This document shows positions 36,341-49,300 of a DNA stretch of 64,000 nt, in pieces. Positions within the stretch are counted from its first letter, which is position 1; each line of letters begins with the position of its first letter. The stretch comes from Lateolabrax maculatus. Taxonomy: Eukaryota; Chordata; Actinopteri; Acropomatiformes; Lateolabracidae. The notes beneath the pieces were generated by a model, which saw nothing but the letters and a program-made list of their open reading frames with translations, made no database searches and was not told the origin of the DNA. The position numbers were made by a program, and so were the translations under genes. The stretch lies in contig CM062196.1 of the NCBI GenBank assembly GCA_031216445.1, positions 3,480,001 through 3,544,000 on the forward strand, written 5' to 3'.

Positions 36341-37138
36341 GAGAGCAGCCGAGATGGATAGAGGGAGAGGCAGAGGGGGTGGAATCAAGAGACAGACGGA
36401 GGGGGAAGAGAGCTTTCTTTGCACAGGGAACTCTCCAAGGACAACCGGAGCACATCTGTGAAGTGGAGACGCTCTGTTCATTGATGTTGTGGTTAAAGGG
36501 ATGGAAACGTAAATGTGTAGTGCAGGAGGGGAGCTGGGGGTAGATGTAGAGGACTGCAATAAGGCTGAGATTTCAGTTCTGGAGAGGGTTATTCTACCTC
36601 AAAATCTCAGCAGGAAGTTATTTCATTAACACATTTGCTTTTATTTGCTGCTAAAATAACTAGTTGATTAATCGATTCCAGCTATTTGAATGATGTTAAC
36701 TTAGCTTTCAGAACTTATGATGTTAAGTTTTACTGTTTTCTGAGTAAATTGACAGGTAATTTAATATGAGATTATGTAAATAACGTTGATGAACGAACAT
36801 GTGACAGAAAAAGACAAAATATTTTTTTATCACAGTATCTGTCATTTGTCTTAATGTTAGGTGACTTAGTAAATACTGCTCACACAGAGACAAAGCACAA
36901 AGGAATTCCAATTGCATCTTTATTTGTTTGCACCCAAAAGCATATGGGAGATGGTATGTGACAAACATTAGAGCATATTAGAATAGTATAAAGAGAGAGT
37001 GCAGAATATTTATCTTATTGTGATCTGAAGAGGAAGATATGATCTGCAAGGAGCTGAAAGTGTGGAGGAGGCAGCCTGGCAGAACACAGATAATTCTTGC
37101 CACTAAATAGACAGCAAAGTGTTACATAAAATCTCACA

Positions 37139-37141
<3 letters not shown>

Positions 37142-37181
<40 letters not shown>
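37142..37181. repeat. (AC)n microsatellite
   Basis: A perfect 40-nt AC tract. Confidence 0.95.
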
Positions 37182-37184
<3 letters not shown>

Positions 37185-37479
37185 CTACACTCACATGTTC
37201 TAAGTCTCTGTCCTTCTGTCTCCTCCATAGTTTCAACCACACATACAAAAGGTGGGGTGGTGGTGTTAAATGAATTAACAGCTTGAGCAATTCACACCGT
37301 TATTCTATCAGACCGAATGAAGAACATTTTACAAAAAGAAATACAATAAATTTAGAACCAAATCTATTCCTCGGGGCATTTCTTCCTACCTGTTCTTGTT
37401 GTAAAGGGGAGGGTTGTGAGTGCATAGGGCGAGTTTTCTTCTAACAAACCAGATTGTACAACGTGTCGTCCAACCATGT

Positions 37480-37674
37480 CTGAAGGCAGAATTCTAAATG
37501 GCCACACTTCAGGGCGGAGTGAAATTCCCGCCTTCATGGCCTCGTCCTCACTCCATCACAGTGGGGTGTGCAGTGGGTCGCCCATCGATAGGAGGAGGTG
37601 GGGATTAAACCACCGACCCGAACCACCAAATCAGTGGACAACCAGCTCTGCCTCCTTAGCCACAGGCGCCCCCC
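37480..37674 (-). mobile_element. tRNA-derived SINE
   Basis: Read on minus, it begins ggggggcgcctgtggctaag (pol III A-box region), continues with gcagagctggttgtccac, and has a B-box-like segment at 37,601-37,612 (ggtttaatccc). The tRNA-like head is followed by a body (gatgggcgacccactgcac) ending near gaattctgccttcag. It is mutated and no longer a tRNA gene. Confidence 0.65.
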
Positions 37675-38167
37675 ACTACACTACATATCAAGAATTCATA
37701 CATATAGTTGTTAGAAAAAGCACTTTACAGGCCCAATGGTTCACTGAAGTAGCTCAAGAGTATCGTATGTTGTTAAATACTGTCAATTGAAATGTTGAAA
37801 CAAACTATTTAAAAATCAAGAGTGAGAGTGAGAATATAAGAGAAGAGAAGAATGTGGGGTGTTTGACATTAACCAGTAGGTAATACTAGATATGTGGGAT
37901 TTTAACATAAGTAAATTTGCTTGTATATCCCGGTGAGTTTCTAAATGAGTACAAAAGCACATAGCCACGGCAGGTGTTGGGCAAATAGATAATGAAAGTA
38001 AATAACATCTGAAGAAAGGAGTTGAAAACTAAAAAAACATTTGGTGCACTTCCTGTTAGGAGTCAAACTGATGGAAAGAATGGGTTGTTAATAAAGTCTC
38101 CTTTTCCAGTCCCACCTGGCAATTATGACAAATGTATCCCCTGAATCACCGATTATGTGGTGTAAAA

Positions 38168-38187
38168 GAAAAAAAAAAAAAAAAAAA
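38168..38187. repeat. Poly(A) tract
   Basis: A run of about 20 A. Similar runs occur at about 41,420-41,438 and 42,187-42,208. No retroelement body is identified next to any of them. Confidence 0.8.
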
Positions 38188-39601
38188 GCGCTGTACAAAA
38201 AGAAAATATCATTGATCATGAACCTTCACATCAGAGAAAAGGAAATTGTGCTCACACACGAGCTCTTGAAATGTTTGCACAATTCAGTTTTTCTGCCTGC
38301 TAATGTCAGCCAGCAGTGTCAAGCATTAAAGTGAACAGAGACTCAAACTATGCGTAATTCAATGTGAGGAAGCAGGCCACAAAGGGAGAGTGATGAAAAA
38401 TGTCCGCCCACGTAGCTGACCAGGGATGTGTGACCTTCATGACGCTGCAGCTGGGGAGCTGCTTGCAGCGTAGGTTTCCCAGTTAGACACCGTCTTTGTC
38501 TCCCTCCGTCTCTCTGGATGACTAATCGGAAATCCTCTCCCGGAAGCAAAAATTTGACACGTCCTCAGTTCATCAAGTAATTTGTCTTTCACATTGTCGG
38601 ACATGCACAGTCTCCCAGCTCTGTTTGCCATGTTACACATTTGAAATACCATTTGTTAAGATCTGAAGACTAGACGTATGAGAAGGACCATCCAAAAACA
38701 CTTGATTTTTGATGGAACCCCTCTCGCAAATCATAATTTAAAATGACAGGAAATGATTTTACAGAACTGTGTCTAATGCAGTAATGAATAGCTAAGCCTT
38801 TATTCCACTGTGTTTCATTGCAGTGGTACAGTATGTAAGATAGCTCATTCTTTTTGTGTGGTTTTTATTATCTATGCTAGTCTGTAAATAAATAAAAAAT
38901 AAGATGGTGAACATGTTAAACCTGTTCATTACCTGTTCAACATCAGCATGTGAACACTGTCACTGTGAGCATTGTGTTGTTTTGCAAAACAATACAATCT
39001 TTGTGTCCCAACCATATTACCAAAAACAATAGTTCAGTATTTCTTTCATCATATCTTAAAGATAAGATATGGGTTTTGATAAATTACCTCTGTGCCTATT
39101 GACCAGACTTTGTAATTGAATGTTGAAATGACAAATGAACACAACAATAACTGAAATGTCATTTTCTAGCTGTCATTATAAAAGGGTGAAACTATCTTAA
39201 TAATATATATCTTTATCACTCTAAAGTGTATAATATTAATTATGGACCGTATGAACAGAAGGAATTTGAGTTCAAATTTAGTATAGTTTAATATATTTGT
39301 TCAATTAGAAATCTGAAAAGACATAACTCTATTTGACTTTAACAGGTACAGCACACATGAATTATCATCGTGATGTAACTGTTACGCCTTTTCATCTGCA
39401 GTCTCTGAGCAGAGGTTATTTATTACGAGAAACTGCTGGCGGGCCTAATGCTTTTAATTTATATTTATAGGCTGCAAAAATAAAAAAACAATTTTGTTTA
39501 TTGAGCCTGGACTGGTAAGAAATGTTCTTAGTGAAAGGTTATTATATTTCGTAACTTCCAAAAATGTATTACGGCTTCTTTTATCTGTGAACTTTCCACC
39601 G

Positions 39602-39602
<1 letters not shown>

Positions 39603-39653
<51 letters not shown>
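39603..39653. repeat. (CA)n microsatellite
   Basis: A perfect 51-nt CA tract, the longest uninterrupted dinucleotide run outside the 29.4-kb compound tract. Confidence 0.95.
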
Positions 39654-39655
<2 letters not shown>

Positions 39656-42600
39656 CTGTCTGGTAGATTTATTGGAAGTTAATTTTGGTGTCAAATCCAC
39701 CGCATTTATGATCCAGCGCTGACCTTCATCTTCATTATTACAGCTTACACAAGAAGAGAGCCATTATGGCTTACACAAGGAGGAGGGTTAAAGAACTGCT
39801 CAAATAGGTTCAAGGATGTAATAATACCCCCGGTACACCTGTACATCCCCAAACTATTGTCCCCAGGTCTAAATATATTCACCCCTTTACTCACATTGTT
39901 TGTGCACATATGGCCTTCATTTAACACCCAGAGTGCACCACATTATTTATAATAGTCTAATCTCTCATTTTAGATTCAAAAGTCTGTAAATTGTGACGTA
40001 AAATGTATAACTATTACTAATTTTGGGACATAGAGGATCACATTTGCATGGCCTGGTGAACTCAGCTTTATATGATCTGATCAACAGGTATGTGATCAGA
40101 GAAAGGAAAATCATTTAAATAAGTTATTAAAATAGGATATTGGATGTAGATTTTACTCACATTAGCAAAAGGAACAAGGCCTCTGTAGTGCATTAGTCTT
40201 GCTAGGGATTGCTTCATGTTGCTTATTCTAGGAAATCTTCAGAGATTCCAGCACACTGTCCACCATCATAAATATTTAGTCTGAATATTTAAGGTCAAGG
40301 GCAAGCAGGGCTGTGGCTGACTCAGACTTTTTCGAATGGCTTCATAAAAAGATCATAAAAAGACACTTTGAGGTCATTATGTTTTCTTTAATCCCAAATT
40401 CAGGCTACACAATATACACATAATACACGTACAATTTCTACTTATATACAAGTTCTTGCTGTGACTTGGCAGAGAGACATGACAGACTACATGCTGGTCC
40501 CCGATCAATGTCATCAGGAGCGACATCAATGAACAAGAATGTGAACAAACAATGGCGCCTGAAGCAGTGTGGCTGATACTGGCTTGTGTAGCTTTTGTTT
40601 GGAAAAGCCTAAAAAACACCAAAGCAGTTCCTCTTTTGCTTTACCATGTTGACAGTCGTGCACTGAGGAGCGCCTTGTGCTCCTATTGGTCAACATCAGG
40701 GGAAACGCTTGTCATGCTACGTGAGAGAAGGCAAAAAAGAGTCAGGACATCGTGACTCGACTGGAGAGTACTGATAAAATGTCTGCTGTTTTTTTCTATT
40801 TTATTACATCCACCTGAACAAACTAACAAACTTCTGAAAACAGTAGCTGTTGCGCAGCAGTTATTGAACTGTGATAAAAAAAAAAAGACCATTCACTGTG
40901 ATGGATTAATGTTTCAAGTCTCTGCAGGAGGATTTTCACCATGGATTTGAATCCTAAAATGTGATGGTGAATCCCTAAATGTGGGAATGATTCATGCACC
41001 CCTAATATCATGGATGGCATGGACAGACTGATTGATACTGAAGGTTTGGGGACATGTGGGCTACACACAGTACATAATGAAACAGATGGGACAATCACAA
41101 TCCATGACCTCCTCCAGAGAGTATAGGCGGAGGTGATTTTGTGAAGGAAGTAGAGGTTAGTAGCTAAGTGTGGCAGATCCTGCCATATTTATGAATAGTT
41201 TGGATGGTAAACTCGCCCAGATGGATCATATGTTTAGCAGAAACACCAGTGTCACATCTTGCTTCCTTCTGCTGCTTCCAGTGAATAATTTGTGTTCACT
41301 CACGTGCCCCCGTGTGATACTAACAAATCACCTCCTCAGTCGTTCAGGCCTGTTGTGGAACGAAGAGACGTGTGAATATAATGTGATTTTTATGTAACAT
41401 AGTCTTAAAAATAAATCTTAAAAAAAAAAAAAAAAAAAACTTGCTATGAACTGATCCATTAAGGACAGATGTGTTGGAGCAAATAGATGAGTCAGTTCAG
41501 AGGTTGATGTAATATTTTCTCATCACAGTGTGCCCAGTGGGAGTGACTTCTGAAAAGTGTCAACAATAAAGTCATAAATAATAAAAAAAAGGACCACACC
41601 TGTAGAGTTACAGTTGTGTTTACTAATAACCCGGGAAATGCCCCGACCGTCATAACTGACCGTACATTTAAAAGAAAAGGAAAGAGGGGAAGGACCTGCA
41701 TGGCTTCTGTTGGGAAATTAATGAATGTTTAAGTCTGTTGAAATAGTAAATAGCTAAATAAAATGAAAGAATGCAACGAAAAAGTGTGAAAAAGAGGCAC
41801 TGTAGCAGCTCCAAGCTCTACTGCTGGCTGTAACAGTTTTTGTGTGGGAGGTACGATAGAAAATTCTACAAACAGATTTCTCCAGAAGAAAAAGGATGGT
41901 GGTGGATAAGAAATGAAAAGGACTGCAACTAAAAGTCAATGATCACAGGGTTTCTTCTCATATGGTGATATAATTTATGAAAGGGAAGGCCATAAAACAG
42001 AACTATAAAATGTACCTAAGTGTTAGTTTTGTAAGACCTAACTCTTGCACAGCATCAGTACTTATTTTAAAATTTTCAATTAAAGTCAATAAAAAACAAA
42101 ATTTCCAATGCAAGAATTCTGTATTTAACTATATTAACTTTTCTTTCCCAGACCGGTAAGAGGATTCTGGCTATTTGTTAATATTAAAAAAAAAAAAAAA
42201 AAAAAAAACCCAACAACACAGATAAACCAATTTGAACTGATAAAATATTTTGAGTATAATGGCATCTCTCTTTAAAAACAGACATGGCTGATTTTATTGT
42301 TGTTTAATTTAATAATTTGTGACTAAAACAGTTGGAGCACAGATGAAATGGGATTATTTTACCCACAGTTATTCTACTGTAAAGTTCTGATGAGTCAGTC
42401 TGAACTTCTGATATCTGACTTTGTGATCGGGATCTCCTCACATTTTGTCCTGTACTCCTGTGAAAAAAAACACACATTATGTTTTCAGTAATAACAGTGC
42501 TGAAATAAAATCCATTATCTCGCTGCATATAACCTGTGTGGTCCATGAGGATTTTAACACCTGTGAGGGTGTGAAAACCTATGCGTCAGCCAAAGTATTA

Positions 42601-45600
42601 AGATATGAAGGTCATTAATTGTGTCTATCTTTAGTACTTCTGCCTCTCATTCAATAAATCCATCCCAAGTGAACTGCAGCTCATTTTCTTTTCTCTCAGA
42701 GAGGGAATGACTGTACAGTATGACCCACGCCGCCAGGCAATAAAGTGTGTAGCTGCTGTTTATTTGCTGAACAGCGGATGCTGTGATAACTAGGCGGATG
42801 AGGGTATGAACCCGTATCCTTGTTTTATCTGACAACACTTTATAGTTAGAGTCTTCCTCTGACAGAAAGACTGATGACCACAACTGAATAAACTGTACAC
42901 ACCCTTTCCGTCTATGAATCACAGGAGTGTGGGTAGTTTGACTTTACATGAGTGATGTATTCCTTGAAATGTTCTTCGAGGAAGCGTCAACTGTTAACTG
43001 TAAACGTGACACCCTCCAGACTGCAAATTCAAGACTTGACTTCATGTCTTAACTCCTGCCTGACAGCGTTGGCTGATCCGTTTTTGCAAATTTTAGTTAA
43101 CTTGACATCAAATCAATACCAGGAACTAATTCCCCCAATGGAGACACATTATCCCAAGGCCTTTTTCACTGAAGACATTTTGACCTGTCACAGCAGGAAA
43201 AGCACAAGTGTGACTAACTAAATTAATGATGGCTGAATTTCCTTTAGCTGCTTCAGTTTCAGCGTCCTGGTTCTGTGCATGCTGCCAGACTGTCATGACT
43301 TACTGAGACACTTAAATAGAACAGAGCTATTGTTAATGTTATTAGTAACACCTGAGGTTTTCTTACTGCTGTTACCCCTGTTTATAAAAAAAAATGTGAG
43401 CCAGTTTATAAAAAAAATTTAATCACTTCTAACTAGTGGTATCTAGCTCGCAAATGTATGTAATGGAGGTAAATAGAATTACATTTTAGGTGCTCATAGA
43501 ATTGAAGGTTTTCATTGAAAAAACTTTAACTAAATTGTGTGTGTGTCCAGAGATGCATATAATACATACAAAGCTACTTACTATTGGTAGTTAGTGAGGG
43601 AGGATGATTTTTGTGAATTGACCCTTTAATACAAGCCAAATTTAGTATAATCAAGCAAACTTACCACTGAGATACTTTGAGATAAATACTATATACTATA
43701 CTATACTATTAGGTGTCTTAACACTGATGTCTTGATTTCAACTGTGTTTGTGTCAACATGCACACAATGCTTCTATATTATCTTCCCAACTGTGCTTAAT
43801 ACGCAGACGTTTGGCACTGGAAAACTTTTAAAGGGATCATGAGCAGTGCCACAACGAAGGGGCAGGTGTCGAAGCAGAATAGGAGTAGTTTTAACAACAT
43901 GAAATTGGAATGGAAAAGGCAATAGCTGAAGTAAAATCAAACAGGACAAAGGCTCATGGCGACAGTGTTAACACACTGATGACAAGTAGGCATGATATTC
44001 ACAATGTTCACCATCTTAGATTAGTGGTATATCACGCTGACATGTTTAAACTAAATACAAAAGTACAGCTGAGTACTTAGTACAAACCAAAGCTTCTGAG
44101 AAATTGAATTTTTAACCTGATGGTAGCTCTACTTGAAAAGTTAAGTGTTTACATTCATCCAGGTGAAACGTGAATGTCTAAACAACATTTCCAGTGGTGG
44201 ACCGGCCGACAGACCTACAGCCACACGGCGAGTAGGGCTAAAAAATAAAACCCACAGCCTAACAGGAAGATTCCCAACTCTCCTTCTACAGACCACTGAC
44301 TGATATTTCCACTCAGTCTCACCTGAACATGGAACCTACCATCTGCTCAGGTAAGCACAGGGGTGAGTTAAGAGTTAAACAGTCACTGTCATACAAAGAA
44401 AAGAATACACATTAACAAACAAAACCAATATTTAGAGACTGTACTGAATGTATTATTGTTGATACCAACATGTAGCTATGGACACACTCAGTGTCATCTG
44501 CTTTTGAACAAATTGACCTTTCCTTCATCCAGATGTACACCTGTTTTCACTTTCATTTAATGAGCAGATGACCTGCAACAGCACAAGCAGGAAAAAATAA
44601 CGCTGTATTTGAAAAAGTTGACTGATATATTTACTGATTACATAAAAATATTAGGCTGAAATCACTTATTTAACACTTAAATAAACCTGATAATTCTGGA
44701 GATATTGGAATTCGATATTTTTAAGCCACTTCACTACACACACCAGACAGAACCAGGGGACATGTCTTCATCAAGATATGATCAATTAGCATGTGTGACG
44801 CATACAATATGCCAGCTCATTCCAGCTAATAGCTGCCCCTGTTATCCATCTGGGAACCTTAATTATCTTACTGTTATAATTAAGAATTATAGGTCAGACG
44901 TGACTACACATGCATCATCTGACCGCTTAGGAGGGTCATTTCCATTTTTTTCTGTCTGCCGACTGCTGCAGGGTGTGTCTGGATGAGGACAGAAATTGCA
45001 GAATTAGAGCATCAGGTTTACAGACCACCTGCTGAGAATCACAGCACTGAACTGATTCTCACAAGGTCGTTTTTCCCAGGAGGACGTTGATCCCAGCACG
45101 TCCCATGTTTTGGTCCGCTTCTTTAGATTGACTTCCTGGAAATATACATTTGTGCAAGCATGCCCCAACATATATTTGATAAAAGTGGTGATGCACACAC
45201 GCAGACATCAGTAGTTTTGAAACAAGGCACTAAAGCCTCAAAAACAACTGGGTCTGTTACCTGGCAACAACATGTTGCTTAAAGATACACTCCCTCACTT
45301 TGTTATTGCACCTAATAGTGCACCTAACTCACCAAATGTACCCCTGGCCTGTTGAGTATCAAAACATCAGCAGTGAGCTGAGAGGCATTTAGAGGGATAT
45401 GAGATGCTATAAAAAAACAAAAACAAAACATGAAGTGTCTACTAGAGAAAGTGTTTTCTATAAAGAACAGGGATGATACTCACTGAATACAGCAAGTGGA
45501 GGCTTTTTGTTGCAAATGCTGCACAGCCTCCCCAGCACAGAGCTTGCATAAATTATCATGCCAGCCTGATAGGCACGCGTCTAAAAATAGTTTGAGATGA

Positions 45601-45685
45601 AAAACATTTTTTTTTTCATCAATCAACCAACAAACACAGACAGAAACATAAGACCCATTGTTGTCAAGTAGTCTTGTCTTCAGTA

Positions 45686-45691
45686 TTTATT
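45686..45691 (-). terminator. Candidate poly(A) signal for the slc19a3-like gene
   Basis: AATAAA on minus (tttatt on plus), about 670 nt beyond the stop codon. I noticed no nearer perfect hexamer. The assignment is tentative. Confidence 0.25.
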
Positions 45692-45773
45692 GTATTATTA
45701 TGCTAGTGAATTACTGCAACCATAATATTTTTTGTTGACCTGATTTTAATTTATCTAGAAGCCTGTATGTTAC

Positions 45774-45799
45774 CAGATGTTGCTCATAAGCAACATCTG
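45774..45799. repeat. Perfect 11-bp hairpin
   Basis: cagatgttgct, a 4-nt loop, then its exact complement agcaacatctg. Confidence 0.8.
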
Positions 45800-46362
45800 A
45801 ACTTCACATGAACTTCACAACCATGATACCTAAAGACAGATGCTTGAACAAAATCAGCAAAAACACAGTTTACATATACAGTGAGCCTGTTTGTCCATGT
45901 GAGCACATGACAAATGTTCAATGATTATGGGATTTTGACAAGTAACGTCCTCAAACTGCTATGTAACTGATGTACACAAACATTGTGAAAATATATTGGA
46001 AACAAAATAGATTTCAGAATTTCAGCATCATAACTAAAAAGATTCATAGCTTTCAATGTCCAAAATCTGTAATAGTTGACTTATTCAGGCATACATATTT
46101 TTTACATACATACAGAATGGAAGTCTAACATTTCTGGGTTCAGATCAACCCACCACAGAGCTGCCATGAAGTGTTGTTACAGTTTTTATACTGTGCAGGT
46201 AGTGTCCTCTAATGGCCACATAAAGGGACTGCACTTCCACTATTTGAGTCACAGCACGTCTGAAGAATTGATTAAATCCAGCTGATGACAGACTAATACA
46301 GAACTCAACCACAGGCACTCTTTGATCGATTGAATATCTTGATCCTCGTGTTCTTTTGTGTC

Positions 46363-49300
46363 TCAGAGAGTCTGCAGACGCGAGTCCTCTGGCAGGTTGG
46401 TGGCTCTCTCTGCCTGGTTGCCTCCACCGGGACGTTTCATGTGGAGCACAGTGTAAACACCTCTGACTGTGAACAGCAGGGACATGACAGCAAAGTACGA
46501 GGCGTAGATCAGAAACTGAAAAGAAATGGAAGGATTACTTGCACTGTGGATGATGACTTAGAAATAAATGAATTCATTCATCCAACTATTCCCTTTTGTC
46601 TATTGTTATCTTTCTCCCTCTGGATGTTCATCAAATCCCCTTTAAACAGCATTGTTTTGTTCTGAAGCTTTTTTTTTCATCAGTATTAGTTTTAGCAGTA
46701 GTTCATTTATTTATTCACATGCAGTTTATTTTATTTTTCTTTGTATTTATATTCTATTATATTTATATATCCGACTTAATGTAAAAGCCCTTTGTAACCC
46801 AAGTTTGAAAGTTAATGTTTATCAATTTCTTTAAAGAGTTTTTCCTCACAGTGTATGTATTTACATTTGATAACACATGAAGCACGTGTAACATGTTAAG
46901 TTCTGTACATGGACACACAAATAAACTCAAAATCATCTCCTGAACTCCTGAAGTGATTTGCAGCACCTGCGAGCTGATTGTGAGCTGCAGCGACTTGGTG
47001 TTGATGACGATGGCAGTGAGGACGCTCTGGAGGACTGTGCCCACAAAACTGTTCATGCCGAACACCAACGCATAGCGCTTCCTGCTCAGCGTCTTGGCAA
47101 TCTGAAAACTGGGATATACATATATGAGACGCTACACAGTAAAATGAAAGTGCTAATACACTAAGATTCATTGATTTATTACTTACATGAATATTAAGGG
47201 TTTATGTGAAGGAAGTGCAACCAAGGACAATCAAGTATGGAAAATAGAGATAGGATACATTTTGCAAACTGGTGCAGTGTAGACCACCTTCATTATGACG
47301 AGTCTACAGCCACACTATCTTAATTCAGGGTGTTTGCTAAACATTTGCTAATTCGCATTAAACACAGAGTACAGCTGAGGCCAATGAGATGTCATTAGTT
47401 TTGCAGGTATTTGGTCATAGACAAAAATATTGGACAAACAACATTTTTGCCATGATGGCACAAATTAAATGTTAAGGGACCACCGCATTTATTTCAGTCC
47501 ATCCTGAGGTTGGTTGTCTGTACCAAATTTCCTGTCAGTTCATCCAAAACAGACGATTCACTCCAAACCACAAATTTACACTAGAGAGGTCTTTGGTGGC
47601 AATCCATCTAAAAGGTGTTACTGGATAAGTAAAAACTTTGACCTTCTGGTGGAGCCAGAGGAAAAGTCCGTAGATCACCAAAGTCCCAGGATTTATCCCC
47701 TGGGGACATAGATATTTGTATCAAATTTTATAGCAATCAGTCTAATAATTGTCAAGACATCTCCCTTAAAAGTAAAAATGTCAACCTCATGGTGGTGCTA
47801 GAGATAAAATCAGGGGAACACTAAAGTCAGTAGGATTCATCCTCTGGGGACCCTGATGGTGATCTATCCAATATTTGTTGATATTAGTGGAGGACTGACC
47901 AACTAGGTAAATCTAGACTTGTTTAAAACACTAAACATCTTGTGGTGATGGAGCATTTGTGGCATCACATTACATTCTACACAATAGACTCATGCCTGCG
48001 TTCACACTGATAAATGGGAGTTGTGGACTGTTCAGCTGTGGTCCCCATGTGCATATCCGGCTGCCCACATTTCCATAAGGTATTCTTACGTGCAGATGGT
48101 GCTGAGCGGCATGTAAACTGTTTTGAAGAGGAAATAGCACATGTAGCTGATCCAGATGTTGTCAGTCACATTCATTAGGAATACAGCCCCAGGAATGTGA
48201 ATCCCCCCAGGACCAGTTCCCCCCACACAGACCACTCCAGAGACATGTGACCCACTGCAACAGTGGCTGCAGCTCCTAAAGGAGAACACGATCGCTGTGA
48301 GTCTACTACTACTGTACGGGGTAACTAAGGAGTAGCAAAACATGGAAAAGAGGCCATACGTAAACTGTTTGAGTGATATCAATGTAGTCACATTGTGTGT
48401 TTTAAAGGTTCTGATTAACTCTCATCAGTGTTAAATGTATAGTTTCCCCTTCTGTCCAGCAGCAGATAGTAACCTGGGGATGTAGAGCAAAAGCAAACAC
48501 AGCGCCATATTACATCTGCATTTCTTGAAGACAAAAGAACAATCTGAATGAACTTGGAAATACAGAAAAAGTGGCGTGTATGGAATAACTAGCAATGGAG
48601 CCAGTGTCAACAAGAAAGACGCTGCGGTTTGGTATGATTTAGAAGACAAATCTATGGTTGTTATATTGTGTGTGATGGATATTATTTTTGTCTACAGGTT
48701 ATGTTTGTGGCACAAATGAATAAAAAATGAATCATTCATTTTTGAAATTATCTATAAACCTTTGTTTCACAGTTTGTCCCTCGCAGCAATATAATCAGCA
48801 ACTTTTCCTTCTTCTACTGCATCACATTCTCTCAAAAAGTCACTTTTTAAAGTGAGATTTCTATCATGAATACATTTAACAATGGCAATCTTTAACAGCA
48901 GGAAAAAAAAACATGTTCGTCATTGTAGCCACAGGGTGGCACAGTGCAGCCCTGATACGCCACAAGGCTCCTCACACCACATGGGAATGAGTTATGAGGC
49001 ATTTATCACTGCAGATAGATACAAAGTCGAGGACTCCAGACAGTGAATCTTTGAAGCATTGATTATTTTTAGACACTTAACTCCCTCTTCTCTTGCTTTT
49101 TTTTTTAAATATTTTGCCATTCCCTCAGGTTTCGTCCCCTCACTGCCCATTTCTTCCTCTCACATCACTTTAACTCGCTTGCTACATATGCATCACATGT
49201 CCTCCATAACTACTCCTGCCTTGACAAACCTTTCTTGTAATTGCTGAAGGTTAAATAAAAACTAAACCTGAGATACATTCAGTGAGGTGAGTGTAAATAG

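Noticed and set aside
37480..37674. tRNA gene on minus
   Set aside because: A- and B-box-like segments are present but no cloverleaf with intact acceptor stem and anticodon arm can be drawn; it is a SINE head.
47514..47711. 65-codon plus-strand frame
   Set aside because: It lies wholly inside the family B repeat.
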